Of a DNA stretch of 64,000 nt, positions 11,130-22,700 are shown piece after piece. This stretch comes from Oegoconia quadripuncta (lineage: Eukaryota > Arthropoda > Insecta > Lepidoptera > Autostichidae): assembly GCA_949316235.1 (NCBI GenBank), contig OX438751.1, positions 17,980,801 through 18,044,800 on the forward strand, given 5' to 3'. Within the stretch, counting starts at the first letter, position 1; the number at the start of each line of letters is the position of its first letter. A model generated the notes under the pieces. The model was not told where the DNA came from. It was given only the letters and a program-made list of their open reading frames with translations, and made no database searches. A program made the translations under genes and the position numbers.

Positions 11130-11480
11130 AAACAAATTTGTGTTACCTGTTTGACGACTGTAGTGGTTAGAAACTCTGACCACTATACCGAAAGGTCGCG
11201 GGTTCAAATCCCGCTAGGGGTATTTAGAAACTCTGACCACTATACCAAAAGGTCGCGGGTTCAAATCCCGCTAGGGGCATATGTTTGTATGATGAATACG
11301 GACATGAGTACCCGAGTTATGGATGTTTTCATTTATAATAAGTATTTATTTACAAAAAAAAAATATTTATGTAATACATCAACCATCTGGTATCCACAAC
11401 ACAAGTATATAGTTGCTTAATGTGGAACTAGATGGCATTGTGTGTACGTCCAAGGATATTTATTATTATTATTATTATAT
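11130..11480 (+). mobile_element. tRNA-derived SINE with a duplicated tRNA head
   Basis: Two consecutive copies, about 56 bp apart, of a tRNA-like segment carry the RNA polymerase III B box GGTCGCGGGTTCAAATCCCG (near 11190 and 11250). The shared body follows: 'atgtttgtatgatgaatacggacatg', later 'gttgcttaatgtggaactagat', then a TTA/ATT tail at about 11460-11478. The same body occurs on the minus strand at 46160-46420 and partly at 25505-25580. It is not a true tRNA gene: acceptor pairing and anticodon context are lacking. Confidence 0.75.
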
Positions 11481-11499
11481 TAAATATTTTATACGGTAC

Positions 11500-11830
11500 C
11501 ACAATTCCAGCTTATAACACGGCAACCCTGTGCGGACTCCCGTCTCGCCGTTCCGCCGTCCCCGCCATCTAGCGGCATAATTGTAAATGACGCGAAGGGT
11601 CCGCTCTGGCCAGCTCGATAAAAAAGAGACATGGCGCGCGTACCATTATGAAGCCGGTCCGTTTTAATGATTTTTAATGCTAGTACTGTTTTTCTGGATG
11701 TTTGCGACCTGAAACTGTATCACTGTAATTGTGTATTCGTGATTAAAGTTATTTGATACAGAACTATGTATGTGTATGTGAAGTAATCTTAAAACACCCC
11801 CCCCGGATAACCTAATGTACAGAAGCTACA
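11500..11830. repeat. GC-rich repeat-like block, possibly a solo LTR or retroelement UTR
   Basis: A GC-rich stretch (CCGTCTCGCCGTTCCGCCGT, then 'ccatctagcggc') stands out from its AT-rich surroundings. It is followed by 'gctcgataaaaaagagacatgg', an AATAAA-free A/T stretch and a run of C. It has the feel of an insect LTR, but matching ends or a second copy were not found. Confidence 0.25.
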
Positions 11831-11929
11831 TTACAAGCTTATTTTAAAAATGTGAGTTCAAAATTAAGTTTCTACCCGACAGCCCAAAAAGGAGGGTTAT
11901 GTTTTTCGAAGGTAGGTATAGTAAGTATA

Positions 11930-12290
11930 TATATTTCTATGTTACCTCCTATAGCCTAAACGGCTCAACTCAACATGTTGAAGTGCAAGGTGTCGTACAA
12001 TTCGTCTTGATCCCTAGAGTGTCATAGGATACATTTTATGGCAAACAATCCAACCTGGTGCCCCGAACGCAGTTGAAAGGCTGAGACCAAGGTCCCCCTG
12101 GGTAGGCTGGCAGAGTCAAAATCAAATACCCTTTGCTAGCGACTGTACTCTAAAGTAGTACTCCCATTTTTCAAGAGACCTCTTCTTTATTTTATATGAG
12201 AGTTGACTAGCATAGGGTTTACTGTCCACAATAGTAGCCTTAGCTAGGTTGTCTGCCATCTCATTTCCCCAAACGCCAAACTGTAATTCA
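11930..12290 (-). mobile_element. 3' end of a non-LTR retrotransposon with RNase H relic
   Basis: On the minus strand, from about 12290 to a stop at 12122-12124, the frame reads QFGVWGNEMADNLAKATIVD and continues to SLEKWEYYFRVQ. 'WGNEMADNLAK' is the fourth conserved block of RNase H in jockey/I-type elements. The following 200 bases downstream on that strand resemble the 3' UTR seen again at 17300-17600 (shared 'tcataggatacattttatgg'). The element is 5'-truncated. Confidence 0.65.
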
Positions 12291-12489
12291 TGGAATTCAT
12301 TGTAATTTAATTATTACATCTCCACATTGCAACACGTGAAACCACTTAAAAGCTTCATAGGCTATCGGTGTGCCTCGTTGTTTGGAGGCTTGTGTTGGAG
12401 GGCGCTACTCGAGTCTGTTAAGCGCCCTATCACGATCCATCTTGCTGTTCAGCCCGCCAGGGTCATGCACGACGCTGGATGCAAAACGA

Positions 12490-12540
12490 CCGTGAATAAT
12501 GCGCCTTATTCACGGTCCAGCACGGCTGTCCGTCGGCTCA
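12490..12540. repeat. Hairpin and left partner of a distant inverted repeat
   Basis: 'gaccgtgaataa' and 'ttattcacggtc' fold on each other. The segment TTATTCACGGTCCAGCACGG also occurs in inverted orientation at about 16239-16268. The copia fragment lies between these inverted copies. Confidence 0.6.
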
Positions 12541-12639
12541 AGGTCGCGGTGCTGGATGGATCCAGCATGCTAGATGTAATCGAACGAGGTAAATCAGCGC
12601 ACGTGTTTTTTTTGTTTACTATAATACGCTTCACCTATA

Positions 12640-15222
12640 ATAGACTTTAAATCATGAAATGTAATGTTGGATGTTGTGGATGGCATGAAACTAAGTAAAA
12701 AAGAAATAGATTCCCTACCAGATTGTGAAATATGTTTGCAATCGAAACAAACTAGATTACCATTTTCTACTCAAAGATATAGAGTTGTAAAACCATTGGA
12801 ACTTGTACATACTGACATCTGTGGTCCTATCAGTCCAACTACTTGGGATAACAAAAGATATATACTTACCTGTACCGATGACTATACAAACTACATTAAA
12901 ATATATCTTCTTAAGAATAAAAATGAAGTTTTTGATTGCCTCAAAGATTATATAAATTTAGCAGAGAGACAACATAACTTAAAAGTGAAAGCAATAAGAT
13001 GTGACTGTGGAGGAGAATACACTAGCAACACAGTAACAGAATTTTGTAAAAATAAAGGCATTATTATGGATTACACAACTCCGTATAGTCCGCAACTGAA
13101 TGGAAAATCTGAAAGGCCCAATCGCACCATAATGGAGAAAGTAAGAGCCATGTTATTTGAAACAAATGTCGATAAAGAATTATGGGGTGAAGCCGCAAAA
13201 ACAGCTGCTTATATAATTAACCGAATACCAGTTGAAGGACAAGCAAAGACACCTGTAGAAAAATGGACAGGACGGAAACCTAACTTAAATAATTTACAAA
13301 CCTTTGGGTGTGAAGCGTTTAGTAAAAACTTGACATATCTGAGAAAACTTGATAAAAGAAGTAATAAATACATTATGATTGGTTATACCAATACAGGATA
13401 CAATCTGTGGGATAAAGAACATAGAAAAGTTTTGGAAAGGCGTGATGTTGTATTTGTCAATAAAAAGCATGAAGAAAAAAATAATGACGAAAGCAATACA
13501 GTAAAAATAATAACAAGTAAGGAAAATATAAACTTACCTATACACCAAGAGACTGATGAAAATTATAGGCTAGATAAGGCATGGAGGAAGAAAATAAAAT
13601 AGAAAGAGAAAATATAGACGGAGAAAGCGAAGAAGAAGAAAACATAGAACATGAAAGTATAGTAGAAGATGAAAGAAGAGGAACAGAAAATGATAATGAG
13701 AGAATTAGCTCACGAGGAAGAATAATAAGAAAACCCTCATATTTAAAAGACTATGTAAGCAACATTGCATACTGTTTAATAACTCAAGACAATGTGCCAC
13801 AAACGTACGAAGACGCAGTTAAAGATAAAAATTGGAAACAAGCAATAGACAATGAGCTAAATGCTTTAAAAAAATTAGAAACATGGAAGGAAGTGCAAAT
13901 TCCTAAAAATAAAAAAGCTATAGATACCAAATGGATCTTTAAACAAAAAGAAGATGGCACAAAAAAGGCAAGACTCGTGGCAAGAGGGTTCCAACTGGAA
14001 AGAGACAATAATAATGAAATTTTCTATTCTCCTGTAGCAAGAGCACCTACAATTAGAATGGTAATATCAAAAGCAATAAATGAATATCTACCTATAAGGC
14101 AATTAGATATACCGACTGCATTCCTCAATGGTAAAATAAGGTCAGATGTTTACATTAAAGCCCCGCAAGGTTACACTGATAATAAAATATTAAAACTTCA
14201 AAGAGCTCTATATGGTTTAGATGAATCACCACTGGAATGAACTATAGATGAATTTGCTAAGAAAAACTGCTTTAAAAGATCTGAATATGACTACTGTCTA
14301 TACTACAAAGAGGATTGTTGGATGATTATCTATGTTGATGATATACTACTGATTGGAAATTATGATAGTTTAATTAAAGAACTTAAAAAAGAATTTAAAG
14401 CTAAAGACTTGGGAGAAGTAAAGAAATTTCTAGGAATGGATATAGAGAGAGAAAATGACAAGATAACATTGAAACAAACGAGTTTAATTGAAAAAATATT
14501 AGATAAATTCGACATGAAAAATTGCAACGGAATAAAAACTCCTATGGAAATAAATTTCAACATAACATCAGACAAAGAACAAGATAATATTAAAGATCGC
14601 TATAGAGAATTAATAGGAAGCTTATTATATTTATCAATTACGTCCCGACCTGACTTGACGTATTCTGTCTCATATCTAAGTCGTTACTTGGATAAAACAA
14701 ATACCCAAACATAGAAAGTTGCGAAACGCATACTTAGGTATTTAAAACAGACAAAGGATAAAGGATTAACGCGCATACTCAGACGCCGATTGGGGTGGCG
14801 ATAGAATTGACCGAAAGAGCGTTAGCGGAGCTTTGATATTGCATGGCGGTAATCCAGTAGCGTGGTTCTCTAAAAAACAATCTTGCGTCGCGTTGTCTAC
14901 AGCAGAAGCTGAATATATCGCTGCCGCCATGACGGCACAAGAATTGGTAAACCTAAAAGGAATCAGCGAACATTTGAAATGCGATGCAAAGGCTAATCTT
15001 TTAGTGGACAATCAGGGAGCCATATGTATGACTAAAAGCTACGAAAATTCAAAGAGAACAAAACATAAATTGATATTAAGTTTCATTACATTAAAGATCT
15101 CATTAATAAAAATATAATATCTATAGACTATGTAAGTTCTCAAAATAATTATGCTGACTTGTTAACAAAAAGTTTGTGTAAGCAAAAATTTTACAATATT
15201 TCAGATAATTTCATGTCTTAAC
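12640..15222 (+). mobile_element. Ty1/copia-like retrotransposon, 5'-truncated and broken
   Basis: Frames in order: 12664-13602 (end of GAG-pre-integrase with DCEICLQSKQ, then the integrase core with HTDICGP, RCDCGGEY and NGKSERPNR); 13581-14240 (linker, then RT start with TKWIFKQKEDG and ARLVARGF, then LDIPTAFLNG); 14322-14714 (RT catalytic YVDDILLIG); 14833-15117 (RNase H with STAEAEYIA); a final shifted piece ends ADLLTKSL before the stop at about 15222. gag and protease are absent. An in-frame TGA lies where the family has Trp (14238-14240), and at least two frameshifts or deletions follow. It is non-functional. Intergenic, between MRPL3 and POGLUT. Confidence 0.9.
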
Positions 15223-15435
15223 AATTTGTTGTTACGTTGTAAAACTTTGTCATTTATTTTGTTTTTAAACTAAAGTTGAAACTTTTTTTTTGTTTATAAT
15301 CTATAATTATTAAATGAAAATAACTTGTATGTGACAAGTTATGAGATCTTAAACATGATTAATATTATAATGATAAAGTTAGCGTACTTTTGTTTTTACG
15401 ATTGTAATTTTATATAAAATTAGGCTCGAGGAGTG

Positions 15436-15620
15436 TTAACATTGTCTATGCAATGTACGGCTCACTTTTGTTTAAGAAAAAAGCCCCTGTCTGAAGTTGC
15501 TCTAGCAATCAAATATAACAACCAAAATATGTTTGTTTCAATAAAACCAATGCAATGCAGGTAATTATAACAAAGAGTACTATAATTGTACTATCTATGT
15601 TTATATATCTTTGTAATTCT
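15436..15620 (+). repeat. Possible 3' LTR start of the copia fragment
   Basis: A purine-rich AGGCTCGAGGAG is followed by TGTTAACATTGTCTATGCAA, as expected where a polypurine tract meets an LTR beginning TG. No 5' LTR partner exists because the element is truncated, so the right boundary cannot be fixed. Confidence 0.35.
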
Positions 15621-16114
15621 ACTTTCTCGTCTGCTGTAGCCTTATCGGATAGTGTAGGTTTTAATAGTTTACCTTCTATGATATCCATAGCTCCGGGTTT
15701 TCCAATATAAAAAAGCTACTCTGTGCTCCGGGTATAGCTCTAAGCACTTATCTTATACTTCCAAGTTTTCCAATTCTTGCTATTCAGGTGCCGTATCTGT
15801 ACCTTTGAAGCATAGAGTACTTTTGTATATCTTGGAAGCTTCAGCAATAGCTGGACTTAAGTCTTTATAATTTGTGGCAATAGCTTTGCAATTCATTATA
15901 ATGTTGACACAGATGTCACTCGTCGAAATTTTTTAATGCTTTTATATTTCTTTCCCAGGCGCAATTATTTGAATCGCAACCACCTACAATTAACCAATTC
16001 ACTTACATTTAACTACCATGTTAAGTGAATTAGAGCTTAGAAACAAGACAACAATGAAAATTGAATAAAAATATATATTGATAGAATAGACAATAAAGTA
16101 AAGAGACATGGTCG

Positions 16115-16150
16115 TTACTCCACCGACAAGAGCATGGCTCTTAAATTGAA
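16115..16150. repeat. CTCCACCGACAAGAGCA repeat, copy 2
   Basis: CTCCACCGACAAGAGCATGG followed by CTCTTAAATT matches the copy near 5950-5985. It lies close to the right-hand inverted segment at 16239-16268. Confidence 0.45.
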
Positions 16151-16238
16151 CAAGATAATAAACAGTAAAACAAACACCAAGCAGCAGTGTCAGAGTAGGA
16201 GAAGGGGATTGCGATTTAGCTATGCAAACTTAACACAG

Positions 16239-16268
16239 CCGTGCTGGACCGTGAATAAGGCGCTTTAT
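16239..16268. repeat. Right partner of inverted repeat around the copia fragment
   Basis: CCGTGCTGGACCGTGAATAA is the reverse complement of the segment near 12512-12531. About 3.7 kb, including the whole copia relic, lies between the two. Confidence 0.6.
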
Positions 16269-16269
16269 C

Positions 16270-16695
16270 TTTCTTTTTTCAGTGTTTAGTTACACCGAAA
16301 TGGTCGTTTATCTTATTTTGTTTGGCTTTTTGGCGGGATCTCGGCGAGTGAAGTTACATTTTTCTTTATAATTCCTATAATTTGTGCATTCGAACTTTTG
16401 CAGCAAACGTTAGTGATCTTAGAGAAAGTAACAATTAGTGATGGTGTACAAGTGAAGGGAAGTGTATATTTCGGGTTCCCGAGGTTCCCACAAGAAGCCG
16501 CCAAAATCTTTTGTAAAGCATTCTGCCACTTTACTGAAGAATGGCTTGAATAAGACTCTGTGTACGCCAAGTATACGACGAATTACTTGTTTTGACTGAG
16601 ACTGACTTTTGTACTGAAGAAATAAGACATGGCTGTTATGGGCTAGATCCCTTTGCCTTCTCCTAGAGGAGAGAATAAAACGAAAAAAAAATAAT
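16270..16695 (+). mobile_element. Poly(A)-tailed retroposon (SINE-like), plus copy
   Basis: About 400 bp ending in 'ctcctagaggagagaataaaacgaaaaaaaaata'. The same sequence in reverse is at about 39575-39970, including GCCTTCTCCTAGAGGAG and the 'acatggctgttatgggctagatccc' block. Paired dispersed copies with an A-rich end support a retroposon. It ends just upstream of the POGLUT start codon. Confidence 0.65.
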
Positions 16696-16755
16696 TTTAT
16701 TTTGCTTGTTTATATATTTTTTTGTTTTAGTTTCTTTAGGTTGGAAAATATTATT

Positions 16756-19700
16756 ATGATTTACATGTTATTTCTATGGTTTCTTGTGCAATGGAGTCAC
16801 CAACAAGAAATTAAAGTTTATGGCCCTGGTCTACATCCGCAGAAAATTGTGATGCCGGCAAGATATTTTTTTGTCAAAATAGGTTTGAATGAAGATGCGT
16901 AAGTACTAAAACATTGCATTCGACCACGACAGTCAATAATGCTTTATTTTGTAGGCCCAAATATATAATTAAATTAAATTAAAATAGATTTTTTAATTTT
17001 AGCTTACTGCTTGTTCAAAAGACAATTTTCCCCTGAGAAGAACAAGCAAGAAACTCGAGGGTCGAGAAATAATTGCGTCTGGGAAAGAAATGCTCTTATA
17101 TAGTATAATGTTCTAAGCTTTTTATCGTGGTACAAAAACAATTCCCAATTCTCTTCTTGTTTGTAAGCCATGTCTTGTTCATCCTGTACTGACCATAATC
17201 AGAATACTGGCTTTATTTTTTTTTCTTTCTGTTTATCTTGTTCTATCCACCGGTATTCCTACTCCTGTTTTTCTCAGTGGTTTTTGGCAGAATCATCGTC
17301 TAACAATGGAGCCATAAAACCCACAAAAAGTGAAGTGTATGTATGTAGATTTCTATCTTGCCTCCTGTAACCTAAATGGTTTGACCAAGTTCAAAGTGCA
17401 TTTTTTTTTTTTAATTAGAATGGGATCGCTCTTGACCTTAATCTGGACTAATGTCGAGATAAGGTCTACGATGGAACGAGCTTTCCCAGAAGATGCCTAT
17501 TTAACCTGACTTTAAAGAGCATGGTGTCTTTTGAATGTTCTTGATCCCTGGACTTTCATAGGATACATTTTATGGTAAAATATCCAACAGGGTGGTGGCG
17601 AAATACAAGAAAGGCGGCGGGTATTTTTAGTTTTTGAACTTATATTGTTATTATCAGTGACTTCTGGTTGATGGTAATTAAAACTGTAAAATAATTTTGA
17701 TTCACTCGAATGAAGCTTTTTTAATATCTGACTGCACCATCTCTTATGTGAATAAGTTTAGTGGGGAGACTGAGAAAAACATTCCCAAAAAAATTCCTAA
17801 CATTCCAGGTGGGGTAGTCAATCGGTACGGACACTCAGAATAAATTCCCATCTCGCCACCACCAACATTATTAAATTCCCAATTAAAATTTCCATGAGTC
17901 CCCACTGGTGGGACCTTCAGTGGGGATGTAGATAATATACCTACATTGATTAAATTGTATAATTTGCTATTTGGAACTGTGATCAGTTACCAAACTATAA
18001 GCAGATATGTGGTAGGAGTGGCTTTGTAAAGTGTTATCTTTGGTAAGAAAACCTCTTTCTTCACTGTAATCACAGTATTCAACTGATTGCTAATCTCTTA
18101 GCTCTTCAGTAGCCTGGCTTTAGGTTATAACGTGCAATAGTTAACTAGCTATTGCATTGCAAAATACTTCGAACTCATGTCACTATTTTCTAAGAAATAC
18201 AATCAACTTCTTATTTTTTTAAATTCCTCGGTGGCAAATTAAGTAGCTATTGCTGAATTTTTTAGAAGATAGTTTTAAATCTTAGTATCTTCTACGATGC
18301 AATAAAGTTCAGTGGTAATATTAATTTAAAATTCTAGGTTTTATTATAAATAAAAATTATGTTTTATGTCAATGGTATTAAATACCTACACTGTATGTAA
18401 AGTTTTTTGATGAAGAATTTGACGACTGATTGGTGTAGTGTAGTGTAGTGCAGTGGTATCAAAACCCTGGAGTTCCGTGGAAGGGCCACGTAACGTTTAT
18501 AAAAAACAGCCGCCCCCCCGAGCTGCTATTTATACGACCCTTGGCAACTGTTAAACTTCACGAACAAGAATCAGTGAAATATCTGAGTATTCACCAACAG
18601 AGGATTCACTTGGAAAACTCTCTGCCAAGCCAAAACAAACTGCATTCATGTAAAACCTATAGGTGCTGGCTCATTGGGAAGAAACCCAGTTCTCTCCATG
18701 GACAACAAATTGTTTAGTGTATGGCACTATACTAAAGCCATCTGGACTTATGGTATCCAACTGTGAGACTGCAAGAACTTGCAATCTTAACATCCTACAG
18801 AGAATGCAAAACAGCATCTTAAAAACTCTCAAATATGCCGTGGTTCATAAGACTTACAGTTAGGGTTGCCATACGTCCCGTATATACGGGACTGTCACCG
18901 TATTTGACCATCCCGTCCCGTATTACTATATGTCCCGTATTTCGACAAAATACGGAAATAGAATAGGCGAGGAGCGCGAGCGCGATAGCCACTACTGTGG
19001 AGATAATCTCATCACATCAATACCCATCTGTTAGAAAACTCATACTACGTGCACATGCGTGCAAAAGTAGTTAAATATAATAAAACATAGTTCAAAAGCC
19101 GCGTGTCGGTATTGAATGTCTTAGGTTCGAGTTTTACGCATCAGAAAAGAAGACGTCCCGTATTGACCTCTAGAAGTTATGGCAACCCTTACAGTGGTGC
19201 TAAAGATAAACACAATGCAGCAGGAGATAAAGCTGTCTGCTGAACACTATAAAACCAGACTGAATAGACATTCAACCCGAGGGCCGGGCCACTAACAAAG
19301 CCTAGCCATCGAAGACTGCTTTAGAGATTGGCAATCAATGATTTTATAGCTAGAAATATTCTTTCTAGTTATACACCAGACTTCGCTGATAATTTAGCAA
19401 TTGACATAAATGGCGAAAACAATAAGCATAGACATTGCCGTATCTGGGTCAACAAGCTTGACCGAAAAGATGGAACTTTTATAGTGCGGTACAAAGTCTA
19501 TGAAACATGTTTCCATTTAGTTATCAATATCTACTATATGAGTAAACATGTTGCACTGTCTCCCATAACTGTTGATGGTTTGTATTATTATTACTATGGC
19601 TATTAATGCTGGTGTATATGCTTTTGTACCTGGTTAGTTTAACTGGTCTTTAATGCATGATGCTTAGTAATGTGTTATTTTTGCAGCTTTTTATTTTATC

Positions 19701-22700
19701 AACTTTTCATTGCTATAAGGCGTGTCACACAATGCTCCTAATACCAAAGCATGGTTTTGAAACATCTGTAAGTAGAGGCGGCTTGTCCTAAAGAGCACTG
19801 GTGCTGTGAACTCCCACAAATATTATTAAGAGACCCGACACTAGCGTCTTTTGAGCGACGCGACGCCAGCGCCGAGCGGCTGCTGAACACCGGGCTTATA
19901 ATCAGTGTGAAAAATAAAGTGCTGTTGACATTACTGATAAACCGAAAATTACGTAGGTAAACAAAAATCATTTGGGAAGATCTTCTGTGAAAAATACGAA
20001 ATAATCGCTTCCTGAAATCTAGTTCAGGAAAGCGATTACTTCGTATTGTATTGTAAACATAAAAAATAATAAAAAACACTTATGATTATTTATGGGTTGT
20101 GTTGTGCATTGTACTTGTTCGCAAAATTCGTTAGGCGTAAGTAGGCAGCCGGCCAGCGCTTGGGTCACGTCGACGCTGCGAGGACGCTGCTGGCAGAACG
20201 ACGACGACGCTCGAAAGACCCTAGTGTGGGGGGGGGGGTCACTAATCTGGAGCACTACTCCTGCGCGACGTTGCCAGATCGCGGTTGTGGGGTGACAAAA
20301 TTGATGCGCTGTTGCCGATCTTATGTAAACAAACATTTTCGTCGGTTTCGCGCGAATACGGGAGTTTTATGAATTTTGCTTATAAATAAGTACCGATCTC
20401 AATAAAAGGTTGCGTGCGTTATTTATGTTGAAATAATTGGAGAACAATACAGTGGTGTATCTTTCATTAAAAACGGTGAAAAGACTAGAAATGAATGCAA
20501 AGGGGTCACCACGGCCTGAAATTGCACTTGTACAAAATGTATAGTACTCTGATCCCGTGAAAGATATCATGAAGCTCGGTACGATCCATGTGACAGACGG
20601 CCTCAGCTCGTGGTCTATTACTCTTTTCCAAAAGATAGCAACAGGTAGGTTAGGTACCTGTAGATGTTGGATATGGTTTGAGAAATTCCCTAAGACACTA
20701 CCGGTAATGTAGTTTGGTGGTGCGGTGGGTCAGAGGGTTGGTTGGCACAGTACGGAATGTACCTAAAACCATAGAGGAATAACACTACCTAAAACGTAAA
20801 GCAATGAACTTTTTTAAAACCAAAGTTATAAAAATGTAAGTGAACCACCAACCTGCAGGATGGCGATTGTATTCTAAATTTGATTAAATTACAAACTAGC
20901 TAAATGTGGAATTCCTACCGTAGCAATGTACTTTAAGATATTCAAAATATATCCATCCAGCAAACGGTTAAATATAATGAATTTTACCGGGCGCACGCAG
21001 CTGTTTATTTTAAATGTAAACATTTTTATATTCAATCACCGAGTCATTTATTCTTAATAATATTACAGGGGGCCGATCGCGCTAAGGTTGAACGATAATA
21101 CCAAAGCTAAACCATAACCAAAAAAGTTACGTTAAGCACAATTCATATCGCGCTAATCGTTTGAACGGAAATTAAATTAGTTTTTTTTTAATACTCGTGG
21201 TTAGCTCTAAACTTGGGTTTGGTTTTACTTTGGTAGCGTCTACGATATAATCATTCATAAAAAATAGCTCTATGCCATTTTTTACATCAGCTAAACGAAA
21301 CCAAAAACGTTCCGTTCGAACGGTAAAACCGTTGTAAAATAGAGCGATTGGTCCCCAGGACCGCTTACCAATTAATGCGACATTATTAGTGTTACCATTC
21401 TGAGATATAAAACTCTAGAGCGACTCTACTTACTATGGTGTGAAAGGCGCAGAAGTAATGTATCTTTGAAGTGAATATAAAGTGAACTATTCAATTCACA
21501 TTGCTCAAGAAATGTCTTCGAAACAGGTTGTCTTGGGAATTACTTTCTTGTAAACCCTCCGTTTTTTGTAACTTCACAGTCAAGAATTTTTCATGATTCA
21601 ATTTCATTGCTTCATCCAAATTGAAAGGCAGAAGTGACCCCTGTAATATAACCTTTACGGTTGTCGCGGAGCCATAGCGACGCGCCGTATTACGTCCATT
21701 GTGCATGTATGCTTAAAATGTAATAAATGACTGCCCAACATGTTAATTTATATAATATGAGGTTATCTAATTGCAGGACCAATCTATCCTGACCAATGTA
21801 ACTGTCCAGAGAAGAACCTTCAGTTATGGCTGCAAAATTATGAATGTGCAACAAATTATGAACAAATTCATCACGATCTTAAAAAGTTTAACAAATTAAA
21901 TATGACAGTCCAGATACAAAAGATTATAAAAAGATTTCATAATCCCGAGAGTACAAGTTTTTGCCATTATATAGTAAAAAATAATGAAATACACAGAGAC
22001 TGTTATGGAAAACATGTTGGATTCAATATGTTTGCTGATAATATTCTTCTGTTTTTAACAAGAAAAGTGGTATTACCTGACATAGAACTTGTTATAAATT
22101 TAGGAGATTGGCCTCTAGTTCGTAAGGGCACTGACCCATTACCAGTGTTCTCATGGTGTGGTAGTGATGAAACTGTTGACATTATGATGCCGACATATGA
22201 TATTACAGAATCTACATTAGAAAATATGGGAAGGTAAATTATTAGAAAAGCTTACTACTTTACTTTTAACGTGTCAAGGGTGCGATTTTTGAACTTTCAC
22301 CAAATCACAAACGGAAATAATTCCACGTGCGACTTTGTTTTCTAATGATTCCGTTTCCGTAAATCTTTTCTAGCTACATGGATATTGCTAATTTCAAATA
22401 TACAAGAACATATAAAAAAAAAACGTTACGTAACTAGCATTATGGCGAATGTCAGTCAATCTTACGGTTATGCCCGGATTCGAAAACATCATGCGCGAAC
22501 TATTTGAAAATCGCACCCCACATTTTTTAAATATTCCATTACTTTTTAAGACGGACCAAATTCACAGCCGTTTTATTTTGAAATACATGTCATGTTACAG
22601 AGTGAGTCTCGATACACTGTCGGTACAAGGCAGTTTGGAGCAGCAGTGGCCCAAGCGCGAAGCTCGCGCAATCTGGCGCGGTCGCGACTCCCGCAAAGAA

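Noticed and set aside
11180..11275. Tandem tRNA genes
   Set aside because: B boxes are present but there is no full cloverleaf or anticodon arm, and the segment is the head of a dispersed SINE.
12327..12650. 107-residue protein upstream of the copia fragment
   Set aside because: Overlaps a hairpin repeat and has no recognisable similarity; probably chance.
19328..19353. POGLUT exon 2 starting at the first Met of the open frame
   Set aside because: The frame is a splice continuation; phase with exon 1 requires an AG acceptor, and 19354 gives residues ([10 protein letters not shown]) that align with the family.
22449..22600. Coding extension before POGLUT exon 4
   Set aside because: The frame is open but lies upstream of the acceptor at 22600, and the family sequence begins at [10 protein letters not shown].
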